Numbered from the stretch's first letter, positions 8,156-16,251 are shown. The stretch: DNA of 42,914 bases from Priestia flexa NBRC 15715 (GCF_001591565.1 NZ_BCVD01000018.1:1-42914); one strand, 5' to 3'. The notes: generated by a model not told the origin, from the letters alone. Translations and numbers: made by a program.

Positions 8156-8216
8156 TATACATACGGTGGTGTTCATTCCTAATACTACCGTCTCCTTTCA
8201 TTTTTCTCACAAAAAA

Positions 8217-8247
8217 AGTTCAACATCCAGCATACAGATGTTGAACT
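8217..8247. terminator. Convergent terminator between tnrA and rarD
   Basis: 11-bp perfect stem AGTTCAACATC / GATGTTGAACT. On the minus strand it runs into seven T residues, a strong terminator for rarD. tnrA also has a weaker imperfect hairpin (ACGGTGGT / ACTACCGT, 8163-8191). Confidence 0.8.
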
Positions 8248-8252
8248 TTATA

Positions 8253-9197
8253 TTACAAACCTACCGAACGGCTCTTGCGAATCTTGGGTTGATGAGCGAC
8301 CATGAACTTTGTTTTTGATAATGCAAAGATAACCGATCCGCCCCAAATAAATAAAAAGGCAATCATATGAACACTAGAGAATGCTTCATGATAAACAAAA
8401 ACACCTAAAAGTAAGGTCATCGTCGGTGCAATATACTGTAAAAATCCAACCATAGATAGAGGGATTAAAGGTGCACCTTTTGCAAAATATAAAAGCGGCA
8501 TGGCCGTCGCAACGCCTCCTCCAATCAGCAGTAAGCTTGTTGTCGGATTGCCAACTACAAAGCTAGAATCCCCTTTGGCATATAGCACAATAAAGTACAC
8601 AAGTGCAATTGGTGTGACCATAAATGTTTCGAGAGTCAAACCAACTTTAGCTTCTAGCTGAATGGTCTTTTTCACAAGCCCGTATATACCGAAGCTAAAA
8701 GCAAGCCCTAACGATACCCAAGGAAACTCTCCATAGTGAAGTGTTAAAAACAGCACGCCAATAGCGGCTAAACCTACTGAGATAACCTGCCAGAAATTCA
8801 GCTTTTCTTTTAAAACAACAATACCTAACAGCACGCTCACAAGAGGATTGATATAATAACCAAGGCTGGTTTCAATAATCCTTTCATTATTGACAGCCCA
8901 AATATAAATAAACCAATTAAGACTAATTAATAAGGACGCCGAAAATAAAATAAGCGTTTTTTTTGGATGACGAAATAAATACCCAATGGTTTCTTTAAGA
9001 CTACCAAGCTGCCGTGTTATGCACAGCAATAGTAGCATAAATAAAAACGACCAAATCACGCGATGGGCTAAAATTTCGTCTGCAGGAACGTTATCTACCA
9101 GCTTCCAATATAAAGGAAACACTCCCCACATCACATACGCACTAGCCGTATATACTAGGCCGGCTTGATAAGGTTGTTTCAATGTACCTTTATTCAT
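8253..9197 (-). CDS. rarD: RarD-family EamA transporter
   Basis: A 314-residue integral membrane protein with about ten membrane segments in two EamA/DMT repeats. The first contains YVMWGVFPLYWKLVDNVPADEILAHRVIWS, the RarD signature, and SLNWFIYIWAVNNERIIETSLGYYINPLV follows. RarD proteins are drug/metabolite exporters of uncertain substrate in the cytoplasmic membrane. Length is normal. It forms a single-gene unit with its own terminator, converging on tnrA, and shows no link to the cobalamin genes downstream on the strand. Confidence 0.88.
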   Translation of the reverse strand: MNKGTLKQPYQAGLVYTASAYVMWGVFPLYWKLVDNVPADEILAHRVIWSFLFMLLLLCITRQLGSLKETIGYLFRHPKKTLILFSASLLISLNWFIYIWAVNNERIIETSLGYYINPLVSVLLGIVVLKEKLNFWQVISVGLAAIGVLFLTLHYGEFPWVSLGLAFSFGIYGLVKKTIQLEAKVGLTLETFMVTPIALVYFIVLYAKGDSSFVVGNPTTSLLLIGGGVATAMPLLYFAKGAPLIPLSMVGFLQYIAPTMTLLLGVFVYHEAFSSVHMIAFLFIWGGSVIFALSKTKFMVAHQPKIRKSRSVGL

Positions 9198-9300
9198 TCT
9201 CCTAACCTCTTTTCTCTTTCTTTACACTGCTTTTATTATAGAGGCAACCGCTGATTTTTTACAGACATTTATTTCAGGTTTCGAATATTTCACAAATAAA

Positions 9301-9329
9301 AAAGTGTGGATAAAAAATATCCACACTTT
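9301..9329. terminator. Terminator of the cobalamin operon
   Basis: 12-bp perfect stem AAAGTGTGGATA / TATCCACACTTT with a 5-base loop, T-rich on the minus-strand exit. It lies six bases beyond the stop of the adenosyltransferase gene and closes the operon. Confidence 0.9.
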
Positions 9330-9334
9330 TTTAT

Positions 9335-9907
9335 TTATTTTTTCTTTCCTTTTTTAAATACTTTCGCACTGCGAATATACTCAACATCTTGTACATTTTC
9401 TCGTGAGTTGGCGATGCGCGCAGCTGCAAAGAAGTAATCGGATAAACGATTTAAATATTGAAGGACCGCATCGTTAATTTTAAACTCTCGCTGAACCCCA
9501 ACAACCAATCTTTCGGCTCTTCTTGTCACGGTGCGGCACACATGAAGTGTTGCTGCTGCTTGCGTACCTCCTGGCAAAATAAACCGCTCAAGCTCAGGTG
9601 CTTCTTTCATATATTCATCAATTCTTCGTTCTAATACTTCAATCATACTTGCTTCAACTTTATAAGGGTGATCATCTCTCGCAAAAGCTAAATCACTTCC
9701 ACAATCAAATAGCTCGTGCTGAATTGTCACAAGCTCTTCTTTTAATTCATTAAATACCCTATCATTTAACTGAGTAATTGCTTGACCTACATAGCTATTT
9801 AACTCATCAATTGTCCCGTAAGCTTCCACTCGAATGTCGTCTTTATTTACACGACCTCCTATTAAACTTGTTTGCCCTTTGTCTCCTGTTTTTGTATAGA
9901 TATTCAT
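9335..9907 (-). CDS. pduO: PduO-type ATP:cob(I)alamin adenosyltransferase
   Basis: A 190-residue PduO-family enzyme that transfers adenosyl from ATP to cob(I)alamin or cobinamide to form the active coenzyme. The ATP-binding N-terminus is YTKTGDKGQTSLIGG (residues 4-18), followed by VEAYGTIDELNSYVG, with the C-terminal signature CRTVTRRAERLVVG and LNRLSDYFFAAAR. It resembles B. subtilis YvqK. It is the last gene of the cobalamin operon, five bases after the CobU-like gene, and its AAAGGAGGAATAAGGG ribosome binding site overlaps that gene's stop. Confidence 0.93.
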   Translation of the reverse strand: MNIYTKTGDKGQTSLIGGRVNKDDIRVEAYGTIDELNSYVGQAITQLNDRVFNELKEELVTIQHELFDCGSDLAFARDDHPYKVEASMIEVLERRIDEYMKEAPELERFILPGGTQAAATLHVCRTVTRRAERLVVGVQREFKINDAVLQYLNRLSDYFFAAARIANSRENVQDVEYIRSAKVFKKGKKK

Positions 9908-9911
9908 TCCC

Positions 9912-10340
9912 TTATTCCTCCTTTATCCGATTCGAAATTCCATACCAGATGCGGTCAACTGTTTCCGCTTCTGCTACAAGCATTTGATAAACATAGCCAC
10001 ATGCATCACGCCAACTGCGATCATTTTGGCTCATTGGAACAATCCCTTTTCCAATTTCTGTTCCAATAACAATTACATTTTCTAGCAGGTTCTCAGCTCG
10101 CCATGCTTGTAATTGTTCTTTGAAATAGCAACACACTTCTTCAACAGTTTTACCGCTATCAATTAATTCTTTAATGTATAGCTCCATTCCTTCTATAACT
10201 ATGTATTGATCTCCTTTTACGAGTGTAGGCATTTTTATAAAGTCTTCATAAGCACTATGCCACTCTGTAATTTGGTTCTCATACTGTTTCTTTACCCATT
10301 TTCGCTTCCCATTGAACGCACCACCGAATACGAAATGCAT
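9912..10340 (-). CDS. Truncated CobU-like protein
   Basis: A 142-residue protein resembling the ends of adenosylcobinamide kinase/guanylyltransferase. The N-terminal loop FGGAFNGKRKW has GxxxxGK spacing but Arg where Ser/Thr normally binds the nucleotide. The middle region with CobU's guanylylated His is missing. The C-terminus is CobU-like (VIVIGTEIGKGIVPMSQNDRSWRDACGYVYQ). It overlaps cobC by 49 bases but has its own AAAGGAGAG before the ATG. The full-length CobU in this operon departs from the family in exactly this C-terminal part, so the two may be complementary. Catalysis by this protein alone is doubtful. Confidence 0.7.
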   Translation of the reverse strand: MHFVFGGAFNGKRKWVKKQYENQITEWHSAYEDFIKMPTLVKGDQYIVIEGMELYIKELIDSGKTVEEVCCYFKEQLQAWRAENLLENVIVIGTEIGKGIVPMSQNDRSWRDACGYVYQMLVAEAETVDRIWYGISNRIKEE

Positions 10341-10906
10341 GGCTTTCTCTCCTTTATATCATCCTTTTTGAAACGCAGTCGTATTCCTTCTCCATACGAA
10401 AAAGAATGATCCCAAAATGAAGACTGTTCTAGAAAATAAGAGGTAATGAAGCGAAGAGGTCCACCGTGAGTGACAACCGCTGTTAAACTAGCCTTTTGCT
10501 GCAGCATCAAATCAACGGTTCGATCCCAAGCTTTCCAAATTCGACTAGAGAAGGCTTCAAAACTTTCCCCGTTGGGCGGTTGCTCTTCAAAAGGCGCATC
10601 AATCCACTTTCGATATGCGGAATCATTTTTTAACTGCTCATATGTACGCTCTTCCCAATCGCCAAATGAAAGTTCACGCCAATCTTCAAAGACAGTATAT
10701 GGCTGATTGGGAAATAATATTGCGCTCGTTTCTCTTGTACGATTCAAATCACTTCCAACAACTAAGTCCGGCACCACATCCGACGCTTTTAACATTGCAA
10801 TTCCTTCACTACTTAACGACGGATTGCTCCATCCGATGTACTGGCGCAGCTTATTAGGTTCTGTTAAACCGTGCCGAATAAATAGCATATCCACATACTC
10901 AACCAT
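10292..10906 (-). CDS. cobC: Alpha-ribazole phosphatase-like histidine phosphatase
   Basis: A 204-residue histidine phosphatase. The catalytic motif is LFIRHGLTEPN (phospho-acceptor His at about residue 12), followed by a GSDLNRTRETSA block, the acid region WRELSFGDWE and the second catalytic His in VVTHGGPLRF. In a cobalamin operon this is best read as CobC, which removes phosphate from alpha-ribazole-5'-phosphate or adenosylcobalamin-5'-phosphate. The family is broad, so the call rests mainly on context. It overlaps cobS by 43 bases at its start and the CobU-like gene by 49 bases at its end; the ribosome binding site is GGAGGGG. Confidence 0.82.
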   Translation of the reverse strand: MVEYVDMLFIRHGLTEPNKLRQYIGWSNPSLSSEGIAMLKASDVVPDLVVGSDLNRTRETSAILFPNQPYTVFEDWRELSFGDWEERTYEQLKNDSAYRKWIDAPFEEQPPNGESFEAFSSRIWKAWDRTVDLMLQQKASLTAVVTHGGPLRFITSYFLEQSSFWDHSFSYGEGIRLRFKKDDIKERKPCISYSVVRSMGSENG

Positions 10907-11643
10907 ACAAGGGTTTCCCCTCCTTCAATCGTTGCTCCAATGACATCTCCCGTAATGCCTCCAAACTGAGCGCGATAAAATTTAATCCATATAAAAACAG
11001 TGATAGCACCAATTAAAACTACAGCTTTATTTTCCATTAAATAGACAAGACCTGCAATCATTAGTATGCTCATTGCAGCATAGATCCACTTTTGTCTTTC
11101 AGTTGAGCCTTTTTGAAAATAAGAAGCTAACCCTGTTTCTTTAGCAGGCTGATCCCAAAGCAAAATCCACCCTGCTACAATACGAGGCAATACAAATACG
11201 CTCATGAACGTAACTAAATTAATTGATTCAATGTTAATCAGCTCATTTATTCCGCTAAAACGCAGAGCTAATAGAGCTAGAATTGACAGAACTGCAAATG
11301 CACCTACGTTAGGATCACTTAAAATCACAAGCTTTTTTTCTCTTGGTTGATGTGAAAAATAAGCATCGCTCACATCTATCCATCCATCTAAGTGTAAGCC
11401 TCCTGTGAGTATCCCACCAGCTAGCATAAGCAAAATAGCCGTCGTGACAGCGCTAACCCCTAACCATTCTAGACCTAAAAATAGCCCATAGCTAACTGCT
11501 CCTATACAAGCGCCAATCCATGGTAGAAAATAAAGTGCTTTGGCCGTGCGCTTTTCCGTCCATTGAATTGTTTTTGCTGTTGGCAAGATTGTAAAAAACT
11601 GCAGTGCTAAGCGCGCGATGACCATCCACTCTTTTACTGCCAT
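10864..11643 (-). CDS. cobS: Adenosylcobinamide-GDP ribazoletransferase (cobalamin synthase)
   Basis: A 259-residue polytopic membrane enzyme that joins adenosylcobinamide-GDP to alpha-ribazole(-phosphate), completing the nucleotide loop. The CobS motifs are visible: LQFFTILP near the N-terminus, and GLHLDGWIDVSDAYFS...SDPNVGAFAVLSI (about residues 85-125), the acidic metal-binding loop. The common form of that loop is GLHLDGLADTADG, so the Trp-Ile-Asp-Val version is mildly divergent. About six membrane segments. It overlaps cobU by 10 bases and cobC by 43. Confidence 0.9.
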   Translation of the reverse strand: MAVKEWMVIARLALQFFTILPTAKTIQWTEKRTAKALYFLPWIGACIGAVSYGLFLGLEWLGVSAVTTAILLMLAGGILTGGLHLDGWIDVSDAYFSHQPREKKLVILSDPNVGAFAVLSILALLALRFSGINELINIESINLVTFMSVFVLPRIVAGWILLWDQPAKETGLASYFQKGSTERQKWIYAAMSILMIAGLVYLMENKAVVLIGAITVFIWIKFYRAQFGGITGDVIGATIEGGETLVWLSMWICYLFGTV

Positions 11644-12194
11644 GCTGTTTCATCTCCCTTATAGTAGCAGGAAATACCCGCTTCTACACAAATCGCCAAG
11701 TCTGCTTGATTCACAATCTCCTGATGAATTCGCCCCAATAACTTCATATATGTAAACGTAGGTCCCTTTAGGACGCTCTCTTCAAACAACTCGTTTGATA
11801 CAATGATAAGATGCTGACATCGCTCATTCAATTGATGAATTACTCCTACCATTTTGTTGAATAGTTCGTTTGCTTTCAAATGAGATTGCCACTTTTCTTC
11901 CTTGGTAAAAAGCTCGTTTGCCAGCCAATTTGTAGCACAATCTAGCAAAATGACATCCGTTTCTTGAATCGATGAATAGATACCAGACAGATCTTTTGGA
12001 ACTTCAAGAGTAGACCATGACAAGTTAGAATCATTTCGTTGCTGTTGGTGCAACGAAATTCGCTCTTGCATTTCATGATCAGTGACGCGGCTAGTCGCTA
12101 GATAGACGGCACGATTGGTCATTAGCTTTTGAACAAATACCTCTGCCGCTGCTGACTTTCCGCTGCGAACACCTCCGGTTACAAATACTAACAT
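11634..12194 (-). CDS. cobU: Adenosylcobinamide kinase / guanylyltransferase
   Basis: A 186-residue CobU. The P-loop GGVRSGKS (residues 7-14) is intact, as is the region with the guanylylated His (RISLHQQQRNDSNLSWSTLE) and the Walker-B-like VILLDCATNWLANELF. It phosphorylates adenosylcobinamide and transfers GMP to it. After VSNE the usual VGxGIVP...RD segment is replaced by LFEESVLKGPTFTYMKLLGRIHQEI, so the C-terminal half is unusual. The small CobU-like protein three genes downstream keeps that canonical segment. It overlaps cobD by 7 bases and cobS by 10. Confidence 0.88.
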   Translation of the reverse strand: MLVFVTGGVRSGKSAAAEVFVQKLMTNRAVYLATSRVTDHEMQERISLHQQQRNDSNLSWSTLEVPKDLSGIYSSIQETDVILLDCATNWLANELFTKEEKWQSHLKANELFNKMVGVIHQLNERCQHLIIVSNELFEESVLKGPTFTYMKLLGRIHQEIVNQADLAICVEAGISCYYKGDETAWQ

Positions 12195-13270
12195 GACAAC
12201 CCGACCCCTTTTTTCAATACGCTAATAAGCTGATCATTCTCTGCTTGTGTTTTGACTGCTAATCGAACATAACGACCATTTAAGCCTAGGAAATTCTCCG
12301 TGTGTCTTGCTACAATTCCTTCTTGTGCTAAAAATGACAGCCATCCAGCTGAAGTGTAACTCTCTGGAATACTGCATAAATAGTAGTTAGTTGCCGACTG
12401 AGATATGGTAAACCCTAGCTTTTGTAACTCGTTTGTCACTCGCTTTCTTTCTGTATCAATATACTCGACCGTCTTATTCACGAACTCCGCTTCAGATAAG
12501 CACCACCGGCCAATTTGCTGCGCCATACCATTCACACTCCAAGGTGGCTGCTTTTGCATCAACTTAGTAATGATGCCTTGATGAGCTAAAACATACCCTA
12601 ACCTTACCCCTGCAATATTGAACATTTTTGTCATAGACCGAACAATGATTAGATATGGATACTTTTGAATCCATCGATCAAACGAGAAAGCTCCCTTTAC
12701 AAAATCAATAAACGCTTCATCAACAACTAGATAAGTCTTCTCACGATGAGCTAAGTCAATTAGCTCTTCCCACTCATTTATGTCATACATTCGTCCGGTA
12801 GGGTTGTTGGGATGACAAATCCATATGACTTTTAAGATTGGAAGCTTTTGTTTTATTTCCGACATATTCCAATTCCAATTATCTGTTTCTTCCAGAGAAA
12901 TATGAATGATTTCACAGCCATGAGCTAAACTCGCCTGTTCATATTCAATAAAAGTAGGCTGTAAAATCCCTACCTTTTCGTTTGAAAATATGGAAGCAAG
13001 CAAAAAGAAGGCTTCTGCTGCACCGTTTGTTACTAAGACTTCATTAGAAGTAAGCTTATGGTAAGTAGCAATGAGGCCCGTTAGCTTTTTCACATCAGGA
13101 TCAGGATAAGAAAAAGCGATTTCTCTAAGTTCATCCCAATTTTCATTAATGATATTTGGTGCTCCTAAAGGGTTTGTATTCACGCTAAAATCAATGAATG
13201 AACGTTCTGCATTTTGGCCTATCGCCTCTAGAAAAATTGCGGGGTTAGCTCCATGTGTAGGTAATGCCAA
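12188..13270 (-). CDS. cobD: Threonine-phosphate decarboxylase (aminotransferase fold)
   Basis: A 360-residue class I/II PLP enzyme. The N-terminus THGANPAIF and DFSVNTNPLG are typical of CobD, with WICHPNNPTGRMY, the substrate/PLP segment LVVDEAFIDF, and the PLP lysine in IIVRSMTKMFNIAGVRLGY (about residue 215). CobD makes (R)-1-amino-2-propanol phosphate for the nucleotide loop. It is related to histidinol-phosphate aminotransferase; operon position and N-terminal motif favour CobD. The start is TTG with AGGAGGG 7 bases upstream, inside the end of cbiB (26-base overlap). Confidence 0.88.
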   Translation of the reverse strand: MALPTHGANPAIFLEAIGQNAERSFIDFSVNTNPLGAPNIINENWDELREIAFSYPDPDVKKLTGLIATYHKLTSNEVLVTNGAAEAFFLLASIFSNEKVGILQPTFIEYEQASLAHGCEIIHISLEETDNWNWNMSEIKQKLPILKVIWICHPNNPTGRMYDINEWEELIDLAHREKTYLVVDEAFIDFVKGAFSFDRWIQKYPYLIIVRSMTKMFNIAGVRLGYVLAHQGIITKLMQKQPPWSVNGMAQQIGRWCLSEAEFVNKTVEYIDTERKRVTNELQKLGFTISQSATNYYLCSIPESYTSAGWLSFLAQEGIVARHTENFLGLNGRYVRLAVKTQAENDQLISVLKKGVGLSC

Positions 13271-14228
13271 TCAGTATCCCTCCTATCAGATAAAAAAACC
13301 AAGTACACCAAACGGTCCGCTTCATCACTTGGACTGTTTTAAAAATATGACTAACATTTAAAGAATAAAGAGGATCTCCCATTTTCGCACGATTTGAAAC
13401 AATTCCTTTGTATGTGTTGCGACCTCCTAGCTGAATGCCAAGCAAAGCGGCAACAGCACTTTCACCATAGCCGCTGTTTGGGCTCGGGTGTTTAGGTGCA
13501 TCCCTTTTAATTATGCTAAACACATGCTTTGCTGTAAATTCACTGTGCATTACGTTACTAATAACCATAATAAACGCTGTCAGCCGACTAGGGATAAAAT
13601 TCAACCAGTCATCTAATTTCGCACTAAAGTATCCAAACTTTTCATACATAGGATTTTTATAGCCCACCATTGAATCACACGTATTAATACTTCGATAAAA
13701 AAAAGCGCCTGCTCCGCCTAATACAAAAGCAAAAAATAAAGGAGCTGTAATGCCATCACTTGTGTTTTCCGCCACTGTTTCAACTGTCGCTCTGGCAATT
13801 TCGCTTTCGTCAAGCTGATCGGTATCTCTTCCCACAATCATGCCCACTTGAAAGCGCGCTTCCTGTAAGTCACCTTTTTGTAAAGGCAGCGCTACTTTAT
13901 AGGCAGCTTCCCCCAAAGATTTTGTTGAAATTGTGGTAGCAATCATTATGCCTTCGACTATAATTCCAATCCAGTAGGAAATTTCATATAGAGCGATTAG
14001 AAGAGCTAGAGGTAGTACAAAACACCATACTACCATGCTTAATACAAGGAACAGACCGTTCATTCGTTGAAACTTACCTTGGTTTAAACGCTTATCAATG
14101 AAAGAAATCCAGCGTCCAAACCACCTGACGGGATGTGGCCAATTTACGGGATCTCCGATAATAGCATCTAATACAAGCGCCATTGAGATAGCTAGCAAAT
14201 GCGCTACAATTAATTGTTGAAAGTCCAT
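13245..14228 (-). CDS. cbiB: Adenosylcobinamide-phosphate synthase CbiB
   Basis: A 327-residue membrane protein that attaches aminopropanol (phosphate) to adenosylcobyric acid. Family motifs: DAIIGDPVNWPHPVRWFGRWI near the N-terminus, ARATVETVAENTSDGITAPLF, and PKHPSPNSGYGESAVAALLGIQLGG near the C-terminus. Four to five membrane segments. The frame stays open to GTG 14237 inside the cbiZ stop, but AAAAAAGGTGAT is best placed for ATG 14228. Together with CobD this enzyme supplies the linker arm of the nucleotide loop. Confidence 0.9.
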   Translation of the reverse strand: MDFQQLIVAHLLAISMALVLDAIIGDPVNWPHPVRWFGRWISFIDKRLNQGKFQRMNGLFLVLSMVVWCFVLPLALLIALYEISYWIGIIVEGIMIATTISTKSLGEAAYKVALPLQKGDLQEARFQVGMIVGRDTDQLDESEIARATVETVAENTSDGITAPLFFAFVLGGAGAFFYRSINTCDSMVGYKNPMYEKFGYFSAKLDDWLNFIPSRLTAFIMVISNVMHSEFTAKHVFSIIKRDAPKHPSPNSGYGESAVAALLGIQLGGRNTYKGIVSNRAKMGDPLYSLNVSHIFKTVQVMKRTVWCTWFFYLIGGILIGITYTWS

Positions 14229-14233
14229 ACACA

Positions 14234-14839
14234 TCACCTTTTTTGAATGGTTTCAAGTAAACTTAGCTTAACGAGCTTTCCTACCGCTTGTCCCAGAGCC
14301 GTCATGGACCCACCGTACTCATACATGCTACCGGTTTGGCTTGCGGCAATACAAATGCTATCAGTAGATGTTCCTGTCGCAAGCGTCTCTGTGTTCGAAT
14401 CTTGCACTCCCAGCTCGTAAAGCATTCGCGTTTTCACTTCCGTTGCTGCGATAAACAGCTGTAAAAACGCAGCATCCGTTAATTTCCCGTCAATAAATAT
14501 GAACATATTAATCGTTCCAGGCCCTGAAGAAAATGGAGTAATATCATCAGACGTCAAATCAACGGCATTACCAACTCCGGCAGTAATAATAGATGAGACT
14601 GTAAGACCATCTTTACAATATGTATAAACCGATTTGTTCCGTAAATAAACAGCCGTCATCAACCCTACTACTTGATCATAAACGAAGCCTTTTTCTTTTA
14701 AAAATGCTCTATATTCTTCAGCAGGTGAATCAGCACGGTAGTATTTGTGTACAAAACGATTATAAAAAACGTTAGTCTCAAGCATACCATCTCCTAGTAC
14801 GCCTGAACTGTACGCTTTAAACGGTATACTTGTTTTCAT
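14234..14839 (-). CDS. cbiZ: Adenosylcobinamide amidohydrolase CbiZ
   Basis: A 201-residue CbiZ-family protein with the signature VVGLMTAVYLRNKSVY, the SSIITAGVGNAVDLTS block and a C-terminal TLATGTSTDSICIAAS motif. CbiZ hydrolyses the amide linkage of adenosylcobinamide or pseudo-B12 to give adenosylcobyric acid, which CbiB can re-use. That lets the cell rebuild imported corrinoids with the right lower ligand. It sits 86 bases after btuF, beyond a hairpin terminator, and its ribosome binding site is weak (GGATGATG), suggesting lower expression or read-through control. Confidence 0.88.
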   Translation of the reverse strand: MKTSIPFKAYSSGVLGDGMLETNVFYNRFVHKYYRADSPAEEYRAFLKEKGFVYDQVVGLMTAVYLRNKSVYTYCKDGLTVSSIITAGVGNAVDLTSDDITPFSSGPGTINMFIFIDGKLTDAAFLQLFIAATEVKTRMLYELGVQDSNTETLATGTSTDSICIAASQTGSMYEYGGSMTALGQAVGKLVKLSLLETIQKR

Positions 14840-14876
14840 CGTTAATAATTCATCATCCTGCTCAAGACGTAACGAT

Positions 14877-14919
14877 AAAAAAGGACCAATTCCTTTTTGA
14901 ATTGGAATATGGTCCTTTT
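14877..14919 (-). terminator. Internal terminator between btuF and cbiZ
   Basis: Imperfect hairpin: AAAAGGACC pairs with GGTCCTTTT and an inner CCAATTC / GAATTGG extends the stem, followed on the minus strand by TTTTTTATCG. It should reduce transcription from btuF into cbiZ and the rest of the operon. Confidence 0.75.
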
Positions 14920-14924
14920 CTCGA

Positions 14925-15866
14925 TTAATTATACACCTCAGGATATACGGCTTTCGCGAACTCTTCTAACCCTTCTACAATTCGTGGTCCAGGTCGATTT
15001 GTTTTATTAGAATCAACGTTTACGATTTGATTTTCTTTTACAGCTGTAATATCGCTCCATGCTGGACGATTTTTGATTTCGTTGGCGTCACCATCATGTG
15101 TTGTAACGATTGTATCTGGATTTAGCTCAACCACTTTCTCTTCCGAAAGTTTTACCCATCCCTCTTCATTTCCAGCTACGTTTTCTGCTCCGATTATTTT
15201 AATCATTTCATCCATAAACGTACCTTTACCAGTTGTATAAATCTCAGGCGCAGGTGAAACCTCTACCCATACTTTCTTACGATCTTCGTCTTTAATTTCT
15301 TTCGCTTTTTCTTCAATTTCTGAAACAGCAGCTTTCATTTCTTTTACTGTTTTATTTGCTTCATCTGTTTTGTTCGTTAGTTTTCCGATGTTCCCAATCG
15401 TTTCATACACAGTATTGAAATCAGTTGCATCATTTACAACAAATAATGGAATACCAGCACTTTCAATTTGCTTAAAAACTTCATCCGACATTCCCATGCT
15501 TGAACCATGAGCTAACACAAGGTCTGGATTTAATGCAATAACTTTTTCTGCGTTGATATTCATATCTCCTACCTGCTCTTTTTCTTTCACGCTTGCAGGA
15601 TAATCATCGTTGCTTGTTACTCCGATTAATTCTTTTTCAAGACCTAACTCATAGACGATTTCCGTGTTACTTGGCATAAGAGAAACAATTTTCTTGGGTG
15701 CTTGTTCAACCGTTACTTCTTCTCCTCTTGCATCTTTAACCGTAACAGCTTGCTCTTCTGATTGCTTTGTTTGCTCTGTTTGTTTGCTTCCTTCATCAGT
15801 TGCCCCACACGCTGCAAGAACAACAAGGAACATCGCAACAATAACAGATGATAACCACTTTTTCAT
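14925..15866 (-). CDS. btuF: Cobalamin/corrinoid ABC transporter substrate-binding lipoprotein
   Basis: A 313-residue lipoprotein with signal peptide and lipobox VVLAAC (Cys20), then a short charged linker and a periplasmic-binding-protein class III fold (KKIVSLMPSNTEIVYELGLEKELIGV, ALNPDLVLAHG, and a C-terminal GPRIVEGLEEFAKAVYPE). The family binds B12 or ferric siderophores. The cobalamin riboswitch directly upstream and the cob genes downstream support B12. No btuC permease or btuD ATPase gene is in the window, so the membrane partner must be encoded elsewhere. Downstream is an internal terminator. Confidence 0.88.
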   Translation of the reverse strand: MKKWLSSVIVAMFLVVLAACGATDEGSKQTEQTKQSEEQAVTVKDARGEEVTVEQAPKKIVSLMPSNTEIVYELGLEKELIGVTSNDDYPASVKEKEQVGDMNINAEKVIALNPDLVLAHGSSMGMSDEVFKQIESAGIPLFVVNDATDFNTVYETIGNIGKLTNKTDEANKTVKEMKAAVSEIEEKAKEIKDEDRKKVWVEVSPAPEIYTTGKGTFMDEMIKIIGAENVAGNEEGWVKLSEEKVVELNPDTIVTTHDGDANEIKNRPAWSDITAVKENQIVNVDSNKTNRPGPRIVEGLEEFAKAVYPEVYN

Positions 15867-15918
15867 TTTGATAACCCCTCCTAATTATGTATCGGTTATG
15901 AAGTCGCTCAGCACACAT

Positions 15919-15950
15919 AAAAAAAACTTTACTTTCAATCGAAAGTAAAG
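15919..15950 (-). terminator. Riboswitch-controlled intrinsic terminator
   Basis: 10-bp perfect stem CTTTACTTTC / GAAAGTAAAG with a GATT loop, followed by eight T residues on the minus strand. It lies about 50 bases before btuF. The upstream GCAGG (near 16010) could pair with CCTGC at 15949-15953, just at the terminator base, as an antiterminator. This gives a transcription-attenuation off switch for the operon. Confidence 0.88.
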
Positions 15951-16039
15951 CAGGTAACGTTAAATGATGCGAATGACTTTCGCATTGTTTATGTACGTCA
16001 AATACCCTGCTTCCCCTCTCCTCGAAGGTTTCACAGTTG

Positions 16040-16215
16040 ACAATAAGGCAGGTCTCCTGACTTACGTATATGATGTACTAAGCCTTCCCACTTTTCAAAC
16101 AGTGGCATCTTTAGACATCTAACGTTTACAGTGGCGGGACCGCGTTGGACTTGCACCAAACTTCCCTTTTCACTCAATGTTAAAATTGAGACCTTATTGC
16201 TTCACGATTATTCAC
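16040..16215 (-). ncRNA. Cobalamin (AdoCbl) riboswitch
   Basis: On the minus strand the aptamer shows the conserved parts in order: the outer stem strand GCAATAAGG (pairing with CCTTATTG at the 3' end), the GGGAAG...TTGGTGCAAGTCC segment, CGGTCCCGCCACTGT, CCACTG, GGGAAGGC, and the B12 box AAGTCAGGAGACCTGCC at 16063-16047. Cobalamin binding is expected to stop transcription at the 15919-15950 terminator. It controls btuF and, by read-through, the cob genes. Confidence 0.95.
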
Positions 16216-16222
16216 CTGTCTT

Positions 16223-16251
16223 AGTATAACGCACTCCATTCAAAATGGAAA
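16223..16251 (-). promoter_or_regulatory. Probable promoter of the cobalamin operon
   Basis: Minus-strand TATACT at 16228-16223 lies about 10 bases before the riboswitch. A weak -35, TTTCCA (16251-16246), is 17 bases upstream. The position fits, but the -35 matches only four of six consensus bases. Confidence 0.5.

Noticed and set aside
10470-10943. Overlapping plus-strand frames opposite cobC
   Set aside because: They lack ribosome binding sites and recognisable motifs and lie opposite a well-supported gene.
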